A stretch of 56,429 nt of DNA from an uncultured Parabacteroides sp. (GCA_944326775.1 CALVFH010000002.1:1-56429), one strand, 5' to 3'; shown: positions 8,239 to 18,084, numbered from the stretch's first letter. Numbers and translations are program-made. The notes: generated from the sequence alone by a model not told the origin.

Positions 8239-9090
8239 ATGCAACTAATCAAAGACAAAGAATTCGGTGGCGAACGCCCTCTTTTTGCGTCGCACGACCT
8301 TCATCTGGATCATGTAATTATCCGTGCCGGAGAGTCGGCTATCAAAGAATGCCGTAATATTGTGGCTACCAACTGCCGTTTTGAGGGGAACTACCCGTTC
8401 TGGCATGTTCACGGCTTCACAATCGAAGATTGCTACTTTGATGTAGGCGGCCGTTCGGCACTTTGGTATTCCGACAACCTGAAAATGCGGAACACCGTGA
8501 TCGATGCCCCGAAAATGTTCCGCGAAATGCACGACATCGAACTGGAAGACGTGCAAATCAACGATGCGGACGAGATATTCTGGCGCTGCCAGAATATCCG
8601 CGTGAAGAATCTGAAGATTCACGACGGGACTTATCCGTTCATGTTCAGCGAAAACATCGTGGTTGACGGATTAGAGAGCGACAGCAAGTATGTATTCCAG
8701 TATGTCAAGAACGTAGAAATCCACAACGCACGGATAACCACGAAAGATGCGTTCTGGGAAGTGGAAAATGTGACGATATACGATTCGGAACTGAACGGGG
8801 AATATCTTGGCTGGCATTCGAAAAATCTCCGGTTGGTGAATTGCCATATCTCCGGGGAACAACCGCTTTGCTACGCGCACGATTTAGTGTTGGAAAACTG
8901 CACGTTCGACGCTGCTTCGGACCGGGCATTTGAATATTCCACATTAAATGCCGATATTCGCGGCGCAATTACCAATATCAAGAACCCGACCTCGGGACGC
9001 ATCGTGGCAGACGAAATCGGCTCCGTCACAATCGACGAAAACATCCTAGAACCTGCCAATTGCGTCATTGAAGAACGGAAAAGAAGCTGA
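8239..9090 (+). CDS. DUF3737 family right-handed beta-helix protein
   Basis: The 283-residue protein is built of repeats of roughly 20 residues with a regular pattern such as [36 protein letters not shown] and [12 protein letters not shown]. This indicates a parallel beta-helix. It matches my recollection of the DUF3737 family, whose activity is not established. There is no signal peptide, so it is probably cytosolic. Aromatic residues (FWHVH, LWYSD, FWRCQ, FWEVE, GWHSK) recur at the same rung position, suggesting one conserved face that may bind a sugar or nucleotide. It lies 2 bp ahead of a MalY-type lyase and starts a four-gene operon with MATE and GNAT genes. Confidence 0.85.
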   Translation: MQLIKDKEFGGERPLFASHDLHLDHVIIRAGESAIKECRNIVATNCRFEGNYPFWHVHGFTIEDCYFDVGGRSALWYSDNLKMRNTVIDAPKMFREMHDIELEDVQINDADEIFWRCQNIRVKNLKIHDGTYPFMFSENIVVDGLESDSKYVFQYVKNVEIHNARITTKDAFWEVENVTIYDSELNGEYLGWHSKNLRLVNCHISGEQPLCYAHDLVLENCTFDAASDRAFEYSTLNADIRGAITNIKNPTSGRIVADEIGSVTIDENILEPANCVIEERKRS

Positions 9091-9092
9091 GT

Positions 9093-10247
9093 ATGTATAA
9101 TTTCGATGAGATAATCCCCCGCCGGGGCACAAATTCCTACAAATGGGACTCGTCGGAAGCCGATGTGCTGCCGATGTGGGTGGCTGACATGGATTTCCGG
9201 ACGGCTCCACCCGTGATAGAAGCGCTCCAACGCCGCGTGGCGCATGGGATCTTCGGTTATACGCGTGTTCCCGATGCGTATTATGAAGCCGTCATCAACT
9301 GGTTTGCACGCCGGCATGGATGGAAGATAGAAAAGGACTGGATACTTTATACTTCGGGAGTGGTACCGGCTATCTCGGCCGTGATCAAAGCGCTTACCGA
9401 ACCGGGAGACCAGGTTGTCGTGCAGACTCCGGTCTATAACTGCTTCTTTTCATCGATCCGCAACAACGGATGCGAGATTGTCAGCAGTCCACTGCGTTAT
9501 GAAGGGCAGACTTACCATATCGACTTCGAGGATTTGGAGAAAAAAGCAGCGAATTCAAAGGCGAAAATCCTGTTGCTCTGCAATCCGCACAACCCGGCCG
9601 GAAGAGTCTGGACGCGGGAGGAACTTCTACGCGTCGGAGACATTTGCCTCCGCCACGGACTGACCATCCTCACGGACGAAATCCATTGTGAACTGGTTTA
9701 TCCCGGTCACCACTACGTGCCTTTCGCTTCGCTCTCGGAAGAATTGCGCCACCAGACGGTGGCTTGCGTTTCGCCGAGCAAATCGTTCAACATTGCCGGC
9801 TTGCAAATCGCCAGCATCATTGCCGACGACGAAGCAGTCCGACGGAAAATTGACAAAGCCATCAATATCAATGAAGTCTGCGACGTGAATCCCTTCGGCG
9901 TCATCGCGACCATCGCCGCCTACAACGAGGGAGAGCCGTGGCTGCTCGAACTCCTGGAATACCTGAAAGGAAATTACAATTGCATGAGCGCGTATTGCCA
10001 AACCCACCTGCCGGATTTCCCTATTGCGAAGCTGGAAGGCACCTACCTCGTGTGGATGGACTGCCGCAAGCTGCGCCGGACCTCGGAGGAGCTGGAAGAA
10101 GACCTTCTGAAAACCGAACACCTCTGGCTGAACGCAGGGACCATGTATGGAGCGGACGGAGAAGGCTTCATGCGCTGGAACATTGCCTGCCCGCGCCAGG
10201 TGATGCTTCGCGGGTTGGAAATGTTCAAACACTACGCGACTCGATAA
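9093..10247 (+). CDS. MalY/PatB family PLP-dependent C-S lyase (cystathionine beta-lyase type)
   Basis: Fold-type I PLP enzyme expected to cleave C-S bonds of cystathionine or related amino acids, yielding homocysteine or a thiol, pyruvate and ammonia. The 384-residue sequence shows MWVADMDF near residue 28, the [10 protein letters not shown] motif at about 164-173, the PLP-ring aspartate in TDEIH at 194-198, and the PLP lysine K230 in [10 protein letters not shown]. These are the MalY/PatB marks. It could instead be an aminotransferase of the same branch. It sits 2 bp after the DUF3737 gene and directly abuts the MATE gene (stop TAA followed by ATG). Confidence 0.9.
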   Translation: MYNFDEIIPRRGTNSYKWDSSEADVLPMWVADMDFRTAPPVIEALQRRVAHGIFGYTRVPDAYYEAVINWFARRHGWKIEKDWILYTSGVVPAISAVIKALTEPGDQVVVQTPVYNCFFSSIRNNGCEIVSSPLRYEGQTYHIDFEDLEKKAANSKAKILLLCNPHNPAGRVWTREELLRVGDICLRHGLTILTDEIHCELVYPGHHYVPFASLSEELRHQTVACVSPSKSFNIAGLQIASIIADDEAVRRKIDKAININEVCDVNPFGVIATIAAYNEGEPWLLELLEYLKGNYNCMSAYCQTHLPDFPIAKLEGTYLVWMDCRKLRRTSEELEEDLLKTEHLWLNAGTMYGADGEGFMRWNIACPRQVMLRGLEMFKHYATR

Positions 10248-11648
10248 ATGGAAAGCAAGACCGATTCTTTACTCTCCCGGATCCGCAAAGGGGAATCCAT
10301 GACCTTGAGCGAGCAGCTGCACCTGACGTTCCTGTTGAGTGTCCCGGCTATTATGGCTCAGCTGTCGTCGATTGTGATGCAGTACATCGACGCTTCGATG
10401 GTCGGCAGCCTTGGAGCAAGCGCCGCGGCGTCGATTGGGCTTGTCTCGACCACGACATGGCTGTTCAGCGGAACATGTACGGCTGCGGCGACTGGTTTTT
10501 CCGTCCAGGTGGCTCACGCCATCGGTGCCGGCGACATGGTAAAGGCTCGGTCTGTTCTAAGACAGGCTTTAGTGGCGATCAGCCTCTTCGGAATCGTTTG
10601 GGGAAGCGTCGGCGTAGCGATCAGCCGTTTCCTACCCGTCTGGTTAGGAGGCGACCCGTCAATTTGCCGGGATTCTTCGCTTTATTTCTGCATCTATTCG
10701 GCGTTCCTGCCCGTTTTCCAGCTTTATGTCCTGGCCAGCGGTATGCTTCGGTGCAGTGGGAACATGCGGATTCCCAGTATGCTGAGTGTCCTGATGTGCC
10801 TGCTCGACGTGGTTTTCAATTTCTTCCTCATTTTTCCCACGCGCGAGGTGAATATTTTCGGTCTGACGTGCCGGATGCCTGGAGCGGGCTGGGGAGTCGA
10901 GGGCGCTGCGCTCGGGACGGGCCTTGCCGAGCTGGTGGTTGCCGTCCTGATGCTCTGGTTTCTCTGCAAACGCTCGAGAGACCTGAAGTTGAACCACGAA
11001 AAAGGAAGTTTCCGCCCGACAATCCCGACACTGAAAAAAGCCATACGCATCGGGTTGCCGATGGGAATCGAACATACGGTGATTTGCGGAGCTCAGATCA
11101 TGACGACCGTGATTGTCGCTCCGCTCGGCATCTTTTCCATTGCGGCAAATTCATTTGCCATCACCGCCGAAAGTCTTTGCTACATGCCGGGCTACGGTAT
11201 CGGCGACGCCGCGACAACATTAGTCGGTCAAAGTTACGGTGCCGGACGGAAAGACCTCACTCGTCGCTTTGCCTATATCACTGTCCTGATGGGAATGGCC
11301 GTTATGACGCTGATGGGAATCATCATGTACATCGGTGCACCGGTTATCATCGGAAGTATGACTCCCGACGCTGAGGTGCGAGCCTTAGGGACTGAAGCCT
11401 TACGCATCGAAGCCTTCGCCGAACCGATGTTTGCTGCTGCAATTGTGGCTTACGGGGTGTTCGTGGGCATGGGAAACACGATAATCCCCTGTCTCATGAA
11501 CTTTTTCAGCATTTGGGCCGTCCGGTTGACGCTTGCCGCCTCGCTCGCCCCTTCGATGGGTCTAAACGGAGTGTGGCTCGCGATGTGCATCGAACTCTGC
11601 TTCCGCGGAATCATTTTCCTCACGCGGTTGAGATGGGTTTTCCGGTAA
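10248..11648 (+). CDS. MATE family multidrug/metabolite exporter
   Basis: Inner-membrane antiporter driven by Na+ or H+. The 466-residue protein has about 12 membrane segments in two pseudo-symmetric halves. The first half begins LTFLLSVPAIMAQLSSIVMQYIDASMVGSLG and the second IGLPMGIEHTVICGAQIM. GYGIGDAATTLVGQSYGAGR is the conserved loop of MATE proteins, reported here in two parts: GYGIGDAATT and LVGQSYGAGR. The ATG follows the stop of the MalY-type gene without a gap, so the two are coupled. The substrate is unknown; a thiol or amino-acid derivative made by the lyase is one possibility. Confidence 0.92.
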   Translation: MESKTDSLLSRIRKGESMTLSEQLHLTFLLSVPAIMAQLSSIVMQYIDASMVGSLGASAAASIGLVSTTTWLFSGTCTAAATGFSVQVAHAIGAGDMVKARSVLRQALVAISLFGIVWGSVGVAISRFLPVWLGGDPSICRDSSLYFCIYSAFLPVFQLYVLASGMLRCSGNMRIPSMLSVLMCLLDVVFNFFLIFPTREVNIFGLTCRMPGAGWGVEGAALGTGLAELVVAVLMLWFLCKRSRDLKLNHEKGSFRPTIPTLKKAIRIGLPMGIEHTVICGAQIMTTVIVAPLGIFSIAANSFAITAESLCYMPGYGIGDAATTLVGQSYGAGRKDLTRRFAYITVLMGMAVMTLMGIIMYIGAPVIIGSMTPDAEVRALGTEALRIEAFAEPMFAAAIVAYGVFVGMGNTIIPCLMNFFSIWAVRLTLAASLAPSMGLNGVWLAMCIELCFRGIIFLTRLRWVFR

Positions 11649-11681
11649 ACAATCTCTTTTACCTATTATAATGACAAACCG

Positions 11682-12206
11682 ATGGAACTGACATTCAGAA
11701 AAGCCGTGAAGAAAGACGAAGAGCGCGTTTGGACGATTATTCTTCAGGCGAAAGAACAGATGCGGAGGCTCGGAAGCCACCAATGGGACGAGAACTACCC
11801 TGCCCGCGACAGCATTACGCAGGATATCGAACGCGGCGAAGGCTATGTGTTCGACGAAGCAGGGCAAGTTGTCGCATACGGTGTCGTTTCCTTTGCCGGG
11901 GAACCGGTTTACGAACAGCTCAACGGCAAATGGAGCAGTGATGCGCCCTATTTAGTGGTGCACAGGTTGGCCGTGGTCGACGGGAAAAAACACCAAGGCA
12001 TCGCGAAACGCTTCCTGCTCGAAGCCGAGAAGGTTGCGCGCCACGAAGGAATCTTTTCCTTCCGCGTGGATACGAATTTCGACAACCAGTATATGCTCCG
12101 GCTAATTGAGGATTTGGGATTTGCCTACCGGGGAGAGTGTATCTACCGGGGGGAATGCGTCCGGATGGCGTTTGAGAAGAGCTTGTCGCCGTTGGAGGAA
12201 AGTTAG
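11682..12206 (+). CDS. GNAT family N-acetyltransferase
   Basis: Acetyl-CoA-dependent acetyltransferase of unknown acceptor. The 174-residue protein has the GNAT core: LVVHRLAVVDGKKHQGIAKRF contains strand beta4 (VHRLAV) and the pyrophosphate loop (HQGIAKRF). The C-terminal part reads RLIEDLGFAYRGEC, which is the typical end of the fold. It starts 33 bp after the MATE gene and is the last gene of DUF3737-malY-MATE-GNAT. It converges on rhaD, with a hairpin terminator between. Confidence 0.87.
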   Translation: MELTFRKAVKKDEERVWTIILQAKEQMRRLGSHQWDENYPARDSITQDIERGEGYVFDEAGQVVAYGVVSFAGEPVYEQLNGKWSSDAPYLVVHRLAVVDGKKHQGIAKRFLLEAEKVARHEGIFSFRVDTNFDNQYMLRLIEDLGFAYRGECIYRGECVRMAFEKSLSPLEES

Positions 12207-12226
12207 GCAGGAATTAACATAAAAAT

Positions 12227-12252
12227 GCCGGGAGCGTTTGGATTCTCCCGGC
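12227..12252 (-). terminator. Terminator of the rha operon (hairpin between convergent genes)
   Basis: A perfect 8-bp stem, GCCGGGAG / CTCCCGGC, with a 10-base loop. Read on the minus strand it is followed by ATTTTTAT, so it ends the rhaD side; on the plus strand it is followed by an A-rich tract instead. It may stop GNAT transcripts less efficiently. Confidence 0.8.
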
Positions 12253-12274
12253 AAAAGAAAAGGAATTTGTAAGA

Positions 12275-13084
12275 TTACTTCGGCAAATTGAAAGCCACCG
12301 AAAGTTCATGCATCTGTTCGGGGCTCATCCCCTCGGGCTCGAAGCCCATGTTGCGCGAAGTGACATAAATTTGCGCGGCCTTGTTGAGGACATCCACCTG
12401 GTCGAATGCCGCCATGATGTCGGTATCGACGGCAAAGACGCCATGTTTCTCCCACATCACTACGTCATAGTCGGGAAGTTCGGCTATCGTGGATTCCGCA
12501 AGCTCCACGGAACTGGGAAGCTGATAAGGAACCATTCCCAAACCGCGCGGGCAGAAAGCTTTCGTCTCGGGAATCATGCTCCACAGGAGGTTCGAAGCCA
12601 CATCTTTCTCCAGAAACTTGCGATGGTGTGTCATGGCTACCAATTCGATCGGATGGGTATGCATCGACGCATTGTAAGGGATTCCTTGCGACAAAAGATA
12701 ATTGTGCACACTCAGGTGGGAAGGCAATTCGGAGGTTGGCATCACCGGCTGGTCAGCGATAATCACGTAATGGGCACAATCATCCAGGATTCGGATAATC
12801 GAACCGTTGGCCATCGGATCGCGGGCAAGGTCTCGCATCCGTTTCTGGGTCCCTTTACAGTAAAAAAAGCCGTTTTTCAAGGCGGGGAGCGTAGCTCCGA
12901 TGGAAAGAGGCTGACTAATCGCGGGCATCCGGCGCATTTCATCGTCGGCAAATTCCGTAATGTTGATGGTGATGTTTCCGCCATTGCGTTCGGCCCAGCC
13001 TTTCTGCCAGAGATAACCGGCCACTTCGGCTACTTTATCGATTTCTGCGGCGAGAGCCGGGCGGGAAATAAGGATTGAAGACAT
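12275..13084 (-). CDS. rhaD: L-Rhamnulose-1-phosphate aldolase (RhaD)
   Basis: Class II zinc aldolase that splits rhamnulose-1-phosphate into dihydroxyacetone phosphate and L-lactaldehyde. The 269-residue protein carries the zinc ligands H142 and H144 in MHTHP and H214 in WEKHG, with catalytic E119 in SELPSH. This matches the E. coli set (E117, H141, H143, H212). The N-terminal glycine motif ERNGGNIT is also present. It is the last gene of rhaB-rhaA-rhaT-rhaD. No lactaldehyde reductase follows it, so the enzyme that handles lactaldehyde is encoded elsewhere. Confidence 0.96.
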   Translation of the reverse strand: MSSILISRPALAAEIDKVAEVAGYLWQKGWAERNGGNITINITEFADDEMRRMPAISQPLSIGATLPALKNGFFYCKGTQKRMRDLARDPMANGSIIRILDDCAHYVIIADQPVMPTSELPSHLSVHNYLLSQGIPYNASMHTHPIELVAMTHHRKFLEKDVASNLLWSMIPETKAFCPRGLGMVPYQLPSSVELAESTIAELPDYDVVMWEKHGVFAVDTDIMAAFDQVDVLNKAAQIYVTSRNMGFEPEGMSPEQMHELSVAFNLPK

Positions 13085-13102
13085 TTTTCTAATCTTTAAA
13101 TG

Positions 13103-14152
13103 TTAAGTATCTAATAGAGTATCCAATATCTGAGGCAGGAAGGAAGAAAGAATCAGGACAAGAAGGCCCGACGCAAGGACGAAAAGGGTCTGCGGCGTGC
13201 AACCTTTCCATTCTTTCAGGATAATTCCCCAAACATTCGAGAAAACGACGTTCAGCGCCATCAGAATACAGAAAGCAAAGGTAAGCAAAACGGGCGAACC
13301 GGCAAGGAAACCTTTCCCCAAGGCTAAACCGAAGAATTGACTGTACCAAAGGATTCCGGCGAGCGCACAAAAGAGCAGATTGTTGGCCCAGACGTGTCCT
13401 TTGCGGTAATCATTCCACGTATGATTGCGGTTGTTCTGGAAAAGACAGTAGGCAACATTCGTCAGCAGGCCGCCCAAAGTCACCAGTAGCGTTGCGGGAA
13501 GGGTTTGATAGATGGCAGGCGATTCCGGAAAGTGAATAGACGATCCAAACTCAAGTCCGACGTTGAAACATCCGCTCATGAAGCCGGCCAACAGGGCGAT
13601 AAGGATGCCTTTCGGGAAATTGAAGTCTCTCACCGCCTGTTTTTTCTCTTCTTCACTCAAGGTTTGCGATTTCATGTGCCCGGCAAAGCCGATAATCGCG
13701 ATGCCGGCCAACGTAACCAGCACACCCAAAAGGACTGAAGCGGTAAGTTTCTCCAAATGATGGGCTTCAGGATAGAAAACATCCAGCAAAACCGGTGCCA
13801 GGATGGTTCCAAGGGCGGCGCAAGTGCCCAAAGAGATACTTTGCCCCAGCGCAACCCCCAGATAACGCATGGAAAGACCGAAGGTGAGGCCGCCAACTCC
13901 CCACAGAACGCCGAAAAAGACCGTCAGGAACAGCGCAAGGGGATTCGCGCCGAAGAATAACTCTCCGAGACTGTGCCCGGCGGGAACCGAGAGGAGCGCA
14001 CCCATCAGCGGAAAGACGAACCACGCAAAGATGCCTTGCAAGAGCCAATACGTCTCCCAACTCCAGTCCTTGATCTTATTGATTGGCACATAGCTGCTCG
14101 ACTGACAGAAGGCGCCGACCGCAATGATCGTTAATCCGATTATGATCTCCAT
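13103..14152 (-). CDS. rhaT: L-Rhamnose/proton symporter (RhaT)
   Basis: Inner-membrane permease that brings in L-rhamnose with a proton. The 349-residue, ten-helix protein resembles the drug/metabolite transporter fold. It begins with the family-typical IIIGLTIIAVGAFCQSSSYVP and KIKDWSWETYWL segments and has GVLWGVGGLTFGLSMRYLG in the first half. The length is close to E. coli RhaT (344). Its start overlaps the end of rhaA by 13 bp, so it is translationally coupled to the isomerase. Confidence 0.95.
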   Translation of the reverse strand: MEIIIGLTIIAVGAFCQSSSYVPINKIKDWSWETYWLLQGIFAWFVFPLMGALLSVPAGHSLGELFFGANPLALFLTVFFGVLWGVGGLTFGLSMRYLGVALGQSISLGTCAALGTILAPVLLDVFYPEAHHLEKLTASVLLGVLVTLAGIAIIGFAGHMKSQTLSEEEKKQAVRDFNFPKGILIALLAGFMSGCFNVGLEFGSSIHFPESPAIYQTLPATLLVTLGGLLTNVAYCLFQNNRNHTWNDYRKGHVWANNLLFCALAGILWYSQFFGLALGKGFLAGSPVLLTFAFCILMALNVVFSNVWGIILKEWKGCTPQTLFVLASGLLVLILSSFLPQILDTLLDT

Positions 14153-15396
14153 GCTGTCACGTTCGCTTCATATTTTTCAACCTCGGAAATGTAGCTTTCA
14201 CCGACCGGAACATTGTTCTTCAGGCAGAACATATCCCACACTGCGTTCCAAGGCAATGATTTGGCTTCTTCAAGCAAGGCCAGACGCTCAAACAAACGAT
14301 CGGTCGCTTCGTATTCACGGAGCCGAGCAAGCGGTTCGAGTAAGGCACGAAGCATAGACTTTTGTGCAGCCCTGCTTCCTATGACATACGCGCCGATACG
14401 GTTGATGCTGGCATCGAAATAGTCAAGACCGTAATGTACACGGTCCAAAGCATCGCAGCGGACAATTTCCTGAAAGAGTTCAAGTGTGGGGTCGTCCATG
14501 ATTGTAACATGGTCGGAGTCCCAACGCACCGGGCGACTCACATGGAGCATTAATTCGGGCACGAAAAGGAGAAGAGAGGAGACTTTGTCGGCTACGCTCT
14601 CCGTCGGATGGAAGTGTCCCGTGTCGAGAGTAATCATCTTGTTCCGCGAAACCCCATAGCCAATGTAGAAATCATTGGACCCGACGGTATAACTCTCCAA
14701 GCCGATGCCGAAGACCTTCGACTCGATGCTGTCTTTCATATTCTTGTAGTCGATTTCAAAAATCTGGTCGAGCGAATCCTTCAACAGTTCGCGATATTTG
14801 AGCCGGTTCACGGTCTGATCCTTGCTCCCGTCATGAATCCAGATATTCATAATGCAGGGATCGCCCTGTGCTTCGCCCATAGCTTCCGCCACCGCCCGGC
14901 AACGCCGTGTATGTTCGATCCAAAAGCGGCGGATGCCTTCGTCAGGATTGGCTAACGTGAGATTTCCACTTTTCGGATGCGAGAAAGAGGTAGAATTGAA
15001 GTCGAGTTTCATATTGTGCTCCCGTCCCCACTCTATCCAACTCTGAAAATGGCGGGGTTCCACCTGGTCGCGGTCGATTGCTTCGCCCTGGAAATCTCCG
15101 TAAATCTCGTGGAGGTTCAACCGATGCGTGCCGGGAATGAAGGACGCGGCTTTCAAAATATCTTGACGCAACTCATCAATATTCCGGGCACGTCCGGGAT
15201 GGTTTCCTGTTGTCTGAATCCCTCCCGTCAGGGCGCCGGCACCTGTTTCGAAGCCAATTACATCGTCGGCTTGCCAGCAATGAAGGGAAAGGTGGAAATT
15301 TTGCATGGTTTCTAAAACGTTTTCGACATCTATACCGAGAGCGGCATAGCGTTCTTTCGCGATTTCATACGCTTGAAGGATCATTTCTTCTTTCAT
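14140..15396 (-). CDS. rhaA: L-Rhamnose isomerase (RhaA)
   Basis: Metal-dependent TIM-barrel isomerase turning L-rhamnose into L-rhamnulose in the cytosol. The 418-residue length is almost that of E. coli RhaA (419). Visible hallmarks are the start AYEIAKERYAALGIDVE, the substrate loop HCWQADDVIGFE, the region LDFNSTSFSHPKSG, the IWIHDGSKD segment and the metal-site stretch ITLDTGHFHPTE. It lies 66 bp after rhaB and overlaps rhaT. Confidence 0.97.
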   Translation of the reverse strand: MKEEMILQAYEIAKERYAALGIDVENVLETMQNFHLSLHCWQADDVIGFETGAGALTGGIQTTGNHPGRARNIDELRQDILKAASFIPGTHRLNLHEIYGDFQGEAIDRDQVEPRHFQSWIEWGREHNMKLDFNSTSFSHPKSGNLTLANPDEGIRRFWIEHTRRCRAVAEAMGEAQGDPCIMNIWIHDGSKDQTVNRLKYRELLKDSLDQIFEIDYKNMKDSIESKVFGIGLESYTVGSNDFYIGYGVSRNKMITLDTGHFHPTESVADKVSSLLLFVPELMLHVSRPVRWDSDHVTIMDDPTLELFQEIVRCDALDRVHYGLDYFDASINRIGAYVIGSRAAQKSMLRALLEPLARLREYEATDRLFERLALLEEAKSLPWNAVWDMFCLKNNVPVGESYISEVEKYEANVTAWRS

Positions 15397-15462
15397 GGTA
15401 TCATTTTTTAGTAATTCTATCTTTTACAGACTATCTCCAATAGCCTGAAACCTTAAAAAAGA

Positions 15463-16926
15463 TCAGCGAGTGACCTCTTGAAACTTGCGATATGCCGCAG
15501 ACCATCGTTCGGGATGCTCCGGCACATAGGTTTTGAGCGGAACAGCCTGTGCAATACGCTTCCGCATTTCGTCGAGAGTCGGACCGTCGCCATTTGCCAA
15601 GGCCTGCACCAGGAGATTGCCCACGGCTGTCGCCTCGGCAGGACCTGCCACCACCGGAAGCCCGATGGCATTCGCCGTCCATTGGTTCAACAGTTCGTTC
15701 CGGCTTCCTCCACCGATCACATGCAGAATTTCGACCGGATGAGGTGAAAGACGACACAAGTCGGCAAGGACTTCCCGATAGCGCAAGGCCAAACTTTCAA
15801 AAATACAACGAACCAACTGCCCGCGAGTCTCAATGGCCGGTTGACGATGTGCTACGACATAGCGGCGAATGGCAGTTTCCATGTCCGATGGATGGGCAAA
15901 CAACGGGTCGTCGGGAGCTATCAGGTTGCGGAAAGGTTCGCTCTGCTCTGCTTCGGCAATCAGTTCGCTATAAGAGACGTCGGACCAGTTCTGACGGCAA
16001 CATTCAAGCAACCACATGCCACAGATATTCTTCAGAAGGCGGATTGTCCCGTTTACTCCGCCTTCGTTCGTAAAGTTCAAGGCTTCCGCTTCTGCATGAA
16101 TGACCGGAGTCGTCGTTTCTACTCCCATCAGCGACCAGGTTCCACTACTCAGATAGGCGAAATTGGGTTGATCGGCCGGAACAGCCGCCACGGCCGATGC
16201 CGTATCATGTCCTGCTACGGCAATAACCGGTACCGGCCCCATACCCGTAAGGCGTTGTACCTCATCGGTAAGCACTCCCACCTTTTCTCCGGGGTAAACA
16301 AAACGGCCGAAACGATCTTCCGTGAGGCCGACACTGGATAACAGCTCTGGTTCAAGCTTTCGACTATGCACATTGACTAATTGGGATGTGGAAGCAATCG
16401 TATATTCGCACACCATCTGTCCCGTAAGCAGATAAGCCAACGCATCGGGCATGAAAAGAAACTTGCCGGCAGCTCGGAATGCACTATCCTTACGCCGGCA
16501 AAGTGTATCAAATTGGAAAAGCGTATTAAAATCCATCACCTGGATACCAGTCAGCTTATAAACCCGCTTTTGCGGAACGCGTTCGAAATAGCGTTGGGCT
16601 GCCCCCTCGGTTTGCGGATCACGATAAGCATACGGTTGACGGAGAACCCCTCCATCCTCTCCTACACAGACAAAATCCACACCCCACGTATCAATTCCAA
16701 TAGAAACAATCTTCGTCTCTTCCCGTGCGGCCATCCGAAGTCCTTCCAGCAAATTCCGATAGAGCTCCCACAAATCCCAATACAGATGGTGCCCCACAGC
16801 AATAAGATGATTAGGAAACCTGTTGATCTCTTTGGTGACCAATCCTTCCGGAGTGAAAGTTCCTACAATCGTCCGCCCACTGGTTGCACCCAAGTCAATG
16901 GAAATATAAGATTCACTGTTCTTCAT
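15463..16926 (-). CDS. rhaB: Rhamnulokinase (RhaB)
   Basis: FGGY-family sugar kinase that phosphorylates L-rhamnulose at C1 with ATP. The 487-residue protein opens with IDLGATSGRT (phosphate loop), has GIDTWGVDF in the first domain, VAGHDTASAVAA with the catalytic aspartate, and the C-terminal ATP site HVIGGGSRN. It is the first catabolic gene of the cluster, but only 15 bp separate it from the universal stress protein gene upstream. I see no TAnnTTTG box in that gap, so the rha genes may be read from further upstream. Confidence 0.96.
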   Translation of the reverse strand: MKNSESYISIDLGATSGRTIVGTFTPEGLVTKEINRFPNHLIAVGHHLYWDLWELYRNLLEGLRMAAREETKIVSIGIDTWGVDFVCVGEDGGVLRQPYAYRDPQTEGAAQRYFERVPQKRVYKLTGIQVMDFNTLFQFDTLCRRKDSAFRAAGKFLFMPDALAYLLTGQMVCEYTIASTSQLVNVHSRKLEPELLSSVGLTEDRFGRFVYPGEKVGVLTDEVQRLTGMGPVPVIAVAGHDTASAVAAVPADQPNFAYLSSGTWSLMGVETTTPVIHAEAEALNFTNEGGVNGTIRLLKNICGMWLLECCRQNWSDVSYSELIAEAEQSEPFRNLIAPDDPLFAHPSDMETAIRRYVVAHRQPAIETRGQLVRCIFESLALRYREVLADLCRLSPHPVEILHVIGGGSRNELLNQWTANAIGLPVVAGPAEATAVGNLLVQALANGDGPTLDEMRKRIAQAVPLKTYVPEHPERWSAAYRKFQEVTR

Positions 16927-16941
16927 AACCGCCGAGGTAGA

Positions 16942-18060
16942 TTAACTCTTCGCATGCATGACCAACAATGGTGTATTCGTATGGAACAACATGCGGCGAG
17001 CCAGACTGGGACTGAACATCCGTGCCAGAATATTCCGGCGGTAGGTGCTGAAAGCCAACATATCTATATGCTTATCGCGCACAAACTTTTCAATAGCCAA
17101 CAAGAGATCTCCATCGTCTAAAACCGTAAACGTAATTCGTGCGTCGGGATACTGCTTCTTAAAGTATTCCTGAGCTCCGGTAAGGCGAATTTCATTCCAT
17201 TCATTCCGGCTTGTCGAGATATTGAACAGATGAATATCGATATCATAGCCGGTAAAAATATCCATAAAAGCATCGAAGACCAACAAATCACGTTGATTGA
17301 AGGAAGTAGCAAAAGCCACGTTCTTTACAGCATCCAAATTATTGAACGGAACATCTTCCGGAATAGCCAATACCGGCACGCGATTCAACTCAATCACTTC
17401 ACCGGTAACACTCCCTATCAAGTCGGCATCTTTGCGGTCTTTTCCCCGCGTTCCCATGATGATGAAATCCGGACGATATTCTTTGCCATAAGCAATAATC
17501 TCCTCTTCCGGCAAACCTTCACGCAAAGTATAATTGAACTCAACCTCGGGCAATTCCCCGCGCGACATCTTCTCGTGAAGCGTCTTACAGATACCTTCCA
17601 TATCTGTCACCACTTTATCGCGCAAATGTTCAAGTGTATCTTCTTCTTTCAGCTGATAAGCCAACGTGTTGCCGATAGGCGCTGCCGTCGGGAAATAAGG
17701 ACTGAAATAAGCGTGCATAATCATCACTTCGGCATCGCGTTTATGGGCATAGTTGATGCCAATTTCACAAGCCTTCAGAGAATAGTCGGAGAAATCAACG
17801 GGAATAAGTATCTTGAAACGATGCGGTTCCTTAGCCTTCTCCTCGTCTTTCTCTTCAAGCCATTTACTGTCTTCGATGATGCGCAGGGCGTGAGGCAAAT
17901 CGCTTTCCTTGATTCTGACCCGCACCCCGGCGGAAATGACCGGTTGGATCTGGTTCACATTGTGAATATAGACCTCTATTCCTTCCGTCTCCAGAATTGT
18001 TTTCAAGATCTGGGCTTTTTCATAGGTATGAATAGCCAGCGTTACTAATTTGTCTTCCAT
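16942..18060 (-). CDS. Tandem universal stress protein with N-terminal DUF2007-like domain
   Basis: The 372-residue protein has three parts. Residues 1-70 (LVTLAIHTYEKAQILKTILE ... ALRIIEDSKW) resemble the small signal-transducing DUF2007 domain. Two UspA domains follow. The first (ILIPVDFSDYSLKACEIG) has a nucleotide-binding loop, GTRGKDRKDADLIGSVTGEV, that keeps the G-x2-G-x9-G-S/T pattern. The second, degenerate one ends at the C terminus. It probably binds ATP and acts in stress or growth-arrest signalling. The start is supported by a strong GGAGG 7 bases ahead, rare in this phylum. It lies 24 bp after a small HTH gene and 15 bp before rhaB. Confidence 0.88.
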   Translation of the reverse strand: MEDKLVTLAIHTYEKAQILKTILETEGIEVYIHNVNQIQPVISAGVRVRIKESDLPHALRIIEDSKWLEEKDEEKAKEPHRFKILIPVDFSDYSLKACEIGINYAHKRDAEVMIMHAYFSPYFPTAAPIGNTLAYQLKEEDTLEHLRDKVVTDMEGICKTLHEKMSRGELPEVEFNYTLREGLPEEEIIAYGKEYRPDFIIMGTRGKDRKDADLIGSVTGEVIELNRVPVLAIPEDVPFNNLDAVKNVAFATSFNQRDLLVFDAFMDIFTGYDIDIHLFNISTSRNEWNEIRLTGAQEYFKKQYPDARITFTVLDDGDLLLAIEKFVRDKHIDMLAFSTYRRNILARMFSPSLARRMLFHTNTPLLVMHAKS

Positions 18061-18084
18061 AATTCCTCCTTCCTTTATTAAATC

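Noticed and set aside
9938-11374. Open reading frame of 478 codons on the plus strand
   Set aside because: Overlaps the MalY-type and MATE genes in another frame. Its product is Arg/Pro/Gly/His-rich with no domain, while both overlapped genes are intact.
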